A stretch of DNA of 6,521 nt from Thermoplasmata archaeon (GTDB lineage Archaea > Thermoplasmatota > Thermoplasmata > Thermoplasmatales > Thermoplasmataceae): contig JAKAAI010000099.1 of assembly GCA_021797055.1 (NCBI GenBank), positions 1 through 6,521 of the forward strand. Reading direction: 5' to 3'. Numbering within the stretch: the stretch's first letter is position 1; each line of letters starts with the position of its first letter. The notes under the pieces are model-generated. The model worked only from the letters and a program-made list of their open reading frames with translations, had not been told where the DNA came from and made no database searches. Of the stretch, positions 6,237 to 6,521 are shown piece after piece. A program made the translations under genes and the position numbers.

Positions 6237-6521
6237 TCACTCTTCGTATACTGTCTTTCCCTCTCCTATCACATTGACCGGATGGCTTGTAAACTCAAAC
6301 GGATCACCGTTCCAGACCACCAGAGAAGCCAGATACCCCTTCCTGATCGATCCCAATTTTTCTGCTCCAATTATTTCTGCAGTTGATTTTGTCAATCGTG
6401 AGACGGCCTCATGCTTACTCATTCCGAACCTGATAAAATGTCTCATCGTCAGGAAAATATTACGCTGCAGGATCACTGGATGGTCGCTCATCATTCCAAA
6501 GTTGACTCCTGATTCATGAAC
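6237..6521 (-). CDS. Amidohydrolase family protein, C-terminal fragment cut by the window edge
   Basis: Only the last 94 residues are inside the window; the reading frame stays open to the right edge, so the start is outside. The fragment begins VHESGVNFGMMSDHPV, where the Asp of SDHP (about visible residue 13) is the expected last metal ligand at the end of barrel strand 8 in amidohydrolases. Next comes the usual helix with MSKHEAVSRLTKSTAEIIG. The composite beta domain closes the protein, with LGSIRKGYLASLVVWNGDPFEFTSHPV and a final GKTVYEE. This pattern matches the imidazolonepropionase-like COG1228 group of metal-dependent hydrolases. The common G-x-x-A-D-L-V-V reads ASLVV here, a mild departure. 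The substrate cannot be assigned from the C-terminus. It converges on the MFS gene, so the two are on separate transcripts, though a link between uptake and hydrolysis is possible. Confidence 0.88.
   Translation of the reverse strand, partial: VHESGVNFGMMSDHPVILQRNIFLTMRHFIRFGMSKHEAVSRLTKSTAEIIGAEKLGSIRKGYLASLVVWNGDPFEFTSHPVNVIGEGKTVYEE

Noticed and set aside
6166..6519. Long + strand open frame at the right edge
   Set aside because: It overlaps the end of the MFS gene out of frame and then runs antisense to the amidohydrolase, whose protein signature is clear.
1..6521. Search for mobile elements, CRISPR arrays, tRNA or rRNA genes and defence or toxin-antitoxin systems
   Set aside because: No transposase motifs, terminal inverted repeats, regularly spaced repeats or tRNA-like folds were seen; the genes are ordinary metabolic, transport and surface genes.

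Overview
The window looks like a stretch of chromosome from a thermoacidophilic archaeon of the Thermoplasmatales type (Thermoplasma, Picrophilus, Ferroplasma or Cuniculiplasma relatives). Three things point there. AT-rich TATA-box-like elements sit about 26 bases upstream of start codons with almost no leader, as in leaderless archaeal transcripts. A large cell-surface protein is rich in Asn, Ser, Thr and N-glycosylation sequons. A bacterial-type (type I) pantothenate kinase is present, which among archaea I know only from this group. The assignment is inference; no rRNA or marker gene is present.

Layout from left to right: (1) a divergent acyl-CoA dehydrogenase-family gene on the + strand, starting at or just before the left edge. 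(2) Converging on it with a 9-base gap, a 134-residue multi-pass membrane protein on the - strand with a clear TATA element. (3) Upstream of that, also on the - strand, a gene of about 2.2 kb for a secreted, C-terminally anchored surface protein with four tandem beta-sandwich repeats of about 82 residues. (4) Divergent from it across 47 bases, coaA on the + strand; one near-palindromic AT-rich element is correctly spaced to act as TATA box in both directions. (5) After 77 bases, an MFS transporter on the + strand. (6) Converging on the transporter with a 3-base gap, the 3' end of an amidohydrolase gene on the - strand, cut by the right edge.

Coding density is high and no stretch over about 110 bases lacks a gene. 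The genes do not form one pathway. CoaA starts coenzyme A synthesis and the acyl-CoA dehydrogenase homologue would act on CoA thioesters, but they are far apart and separately transcribed. The transporter and amidohydrolase could serve uptake and hydrolysis of a small organic compound, but nothing in the sequence fixes the substrate. I found no mobile element, CRISPR array, RNA gene, toxin-antitoxin pair or defence system. The points most worth checking are the surface protein and its ambiguous N-terminus, the shared divergent promoter, the altered feedback-site residue in CoaA, and the lost motif in the acyl-CoA dehydrogenase homologue.
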